Shown piece after piece: positions 62,553-64,000 of a DNA stretch of 64,000 nt. The position numbers and the translations under genes were made by a program. Position 1 is the stretch's first letter. Every line of letters starts with the position of its first letter. Below the pieces are notes generated by a model that was not told where the DNA came from, did not search any database, and was given only the letters and a program-made list of their open reading frames with translations. Source of the DNA: Nocardia rhamnosiphila NBRC 108938 (GTDB taxonomy: Bacteria > Actinomycetota > Actinomycetes > Mycobacteriales > Mycobacteriaceae); assembly GCF_000720425.1 (NCBI RefSeq), contig NZ_JOAJ01000001.1:1550001-1614000 (forward strand), written 5' to 3'.

Positions 62553-63020
62553 ATGTTCGAGAGCTGCCACAGTCAGCAGGAGATCGCCCACCTATATCGC
62601 GGTATGGGGTTCGACGTGTCGTGCTCGTACCAGCGGGTGGCGTTGATCGCGTCCAGGTCGCTCGGGGCGGTAGCCATGCCCGCCGGTATCGGTGCCCGGG
62701 TGCGGCAGGTCGTCGAGGAGAACGACCCGATCACCACGCTGCCGATCATCAGTTATCGGCGGACCGACCGCCAATGGGTCTTTCTGGTCGGCCCGGCAGC
62801 GGGCAACAGGGTGCGCAGGACCGGTCCCGCAGCACTCGAAGATGCCGGCGTCCGGATTCTGGAGTCCGGACAGCGGGTGTGGCTACCCATGACCGACCAG
62901 CCGATCGGATGGTATTGGGTCTCGCCGCCGGTCAGCGCGAGGATGCTCCCTTCGCGCACCACAGTGGTCGCAGCAGCGCTGCGGCAGCTCACCGCGGCAC
63001 GCCAATCGACGAGGCGGTAA
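62553..63020 (+). CDS. Uncharacterised actinobacterial protein, 155 aa
   Basis: ATG 62553 follows GCGGAGGAAACCGTA, a strong ribosome-binding site. The product opens MFESCHSQQEIAHLYRGMGF and has the pattern AVAMPAGIGARVRQVV, RTDRQWVFLVGPAAG, GQRVWLPMTDQPIGWYWVSP. I recall small actinobacterial proteins with the same MPA..G..V / R.W.FL.GP / LP pattern that are annotated only as hypothetical. Function unknown. Confidence 0.7.
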   Translation: MFESCHSQQEIAHLYRGMGFDVSCSYQRVALIASRSLGAVAMPAGIGARVRQVVEENDPITTLPIISYRRTDRQWVFLVGPAAGNRVRRTGPAALEDAGVRILESGQRVWLPMTDQPIGWYWVSPPVSARMLPSRTTVVAAALRQLTAARQSTRR

Positions 63021-63101
63021 CCGATGGCGATGTCACCGGACCGATCGTCGACCGGCCCCGCCGCGAAACACCGGCACTTCCCACGGCCGGATACCGGCCG
63101 G

Positions 63102-64000
<899 letters not shown>

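Overview
The window is very GC-rich actinobacterial chromosome. PcaL-type fusion of the beta-ketoadipate pathway, DUF2945/DUF3140/DUF4254 proteins, a candidate DtxR/IdeR iron box and heavy use of GTG starts with ATGA/GTGA overlaps suggest Nocardia or a close mycolic-acid-containing relative. No rRNA, tRNA, CRISPR array or intact insertion sequence was seen. Family assignments rest on reading the translated proteins; no database search was run.

Left part (1-16.6 kb). A LysR gene cut by the window start is divergent from a 3-hydroxybutyrate/acetoacetate set: MHS-type permease, 3-hydroxybutyrate dehydrogenase and acetoacetyl-CoA synthetase. Then come two small DUF proteins, a divergent YceI/MarR pair sharing a dyad operator, an AraC regulator, a 66-aa ORF, and an hsp20 gene whose promoter contains a CIRCE-like HrcA site. 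A GNAT acetyltransferase, a ferric-reductase-like flavoprotein and a 29-aa membrane peptide precede an Opp/Dpp-type ABC importer (lipoprotein, two permeases, a fused double ATPase) with a candidate iron box just upstream.

Aromatic part (16.6-29.4 kb). A benzaldehyde/vanillin-type dehydrogenase, PobA, an AAHS aromatic-acid permease and a divergent LysR regulator sit next to pcaIJ and the divergent pcaHGBLRF operon. Together they would take 4-hydroxybenzoate through protocatechuate to succinyl-CoA and acetyl-CoA. Tandem 15-bp direct repeats between pcaI and pcaH are the likely PcaR site.

Middle (29.4-34.3 kb). ATP-dependent DNA ligase, histidine phosphatase, an FMN riboswitch in front of a type II lumazine synthase, an SDR fragment, a spore-photoproduct-lyase-like radical SAM protein and an SRPBCC protein.

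Large catabolic operon (34.4-47.4 kb, minus strand). About 13 tightly packed genes: two family III CoA-transferases, an acyl-CoA ligase, two acyl-CoA dehydrogenases, an enoyl-CoA hydratase, an SDR, three 3-hydroxyacyl-CoA dehydrogenases, a BadI/MenB-like ring-opening hydrolase and a thiolase. This is the enzyme set expected for CoA-dependent breakdown of an alicyclic acid such as cyclohexanecarboxylate through pimeloyl-CoA. A deletion-scar ORF sits inside it.

Accessory part (47.5-63 kb). Two tandem FadR-type GntR paralogues are followed by an AAA/LuxR regulator, a methyltransferase, a three-gene small-ORF/DUF4254 unit, an eroded sulfonate/nitrate-type ABC transporter, an isochorismatase-family hydrolase, an SDR lacking the Tyr-Lys pair, a MmgE/PrpD protein, a 3-hydroxyisobutyrate-dehydrogenase-like enzyme and a second MHS permease. 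A recurring motif close to TGTCCAACATTTAC lies upstream of the catabolic operon, both GntR genes, the isochorismatase gene, the SDR gene and the MHS permease. I infer a previously undescribed GntR regulon tying these scattered units together. The window ends in an aspartate ammonia-lyase gene cut at its 5' end.
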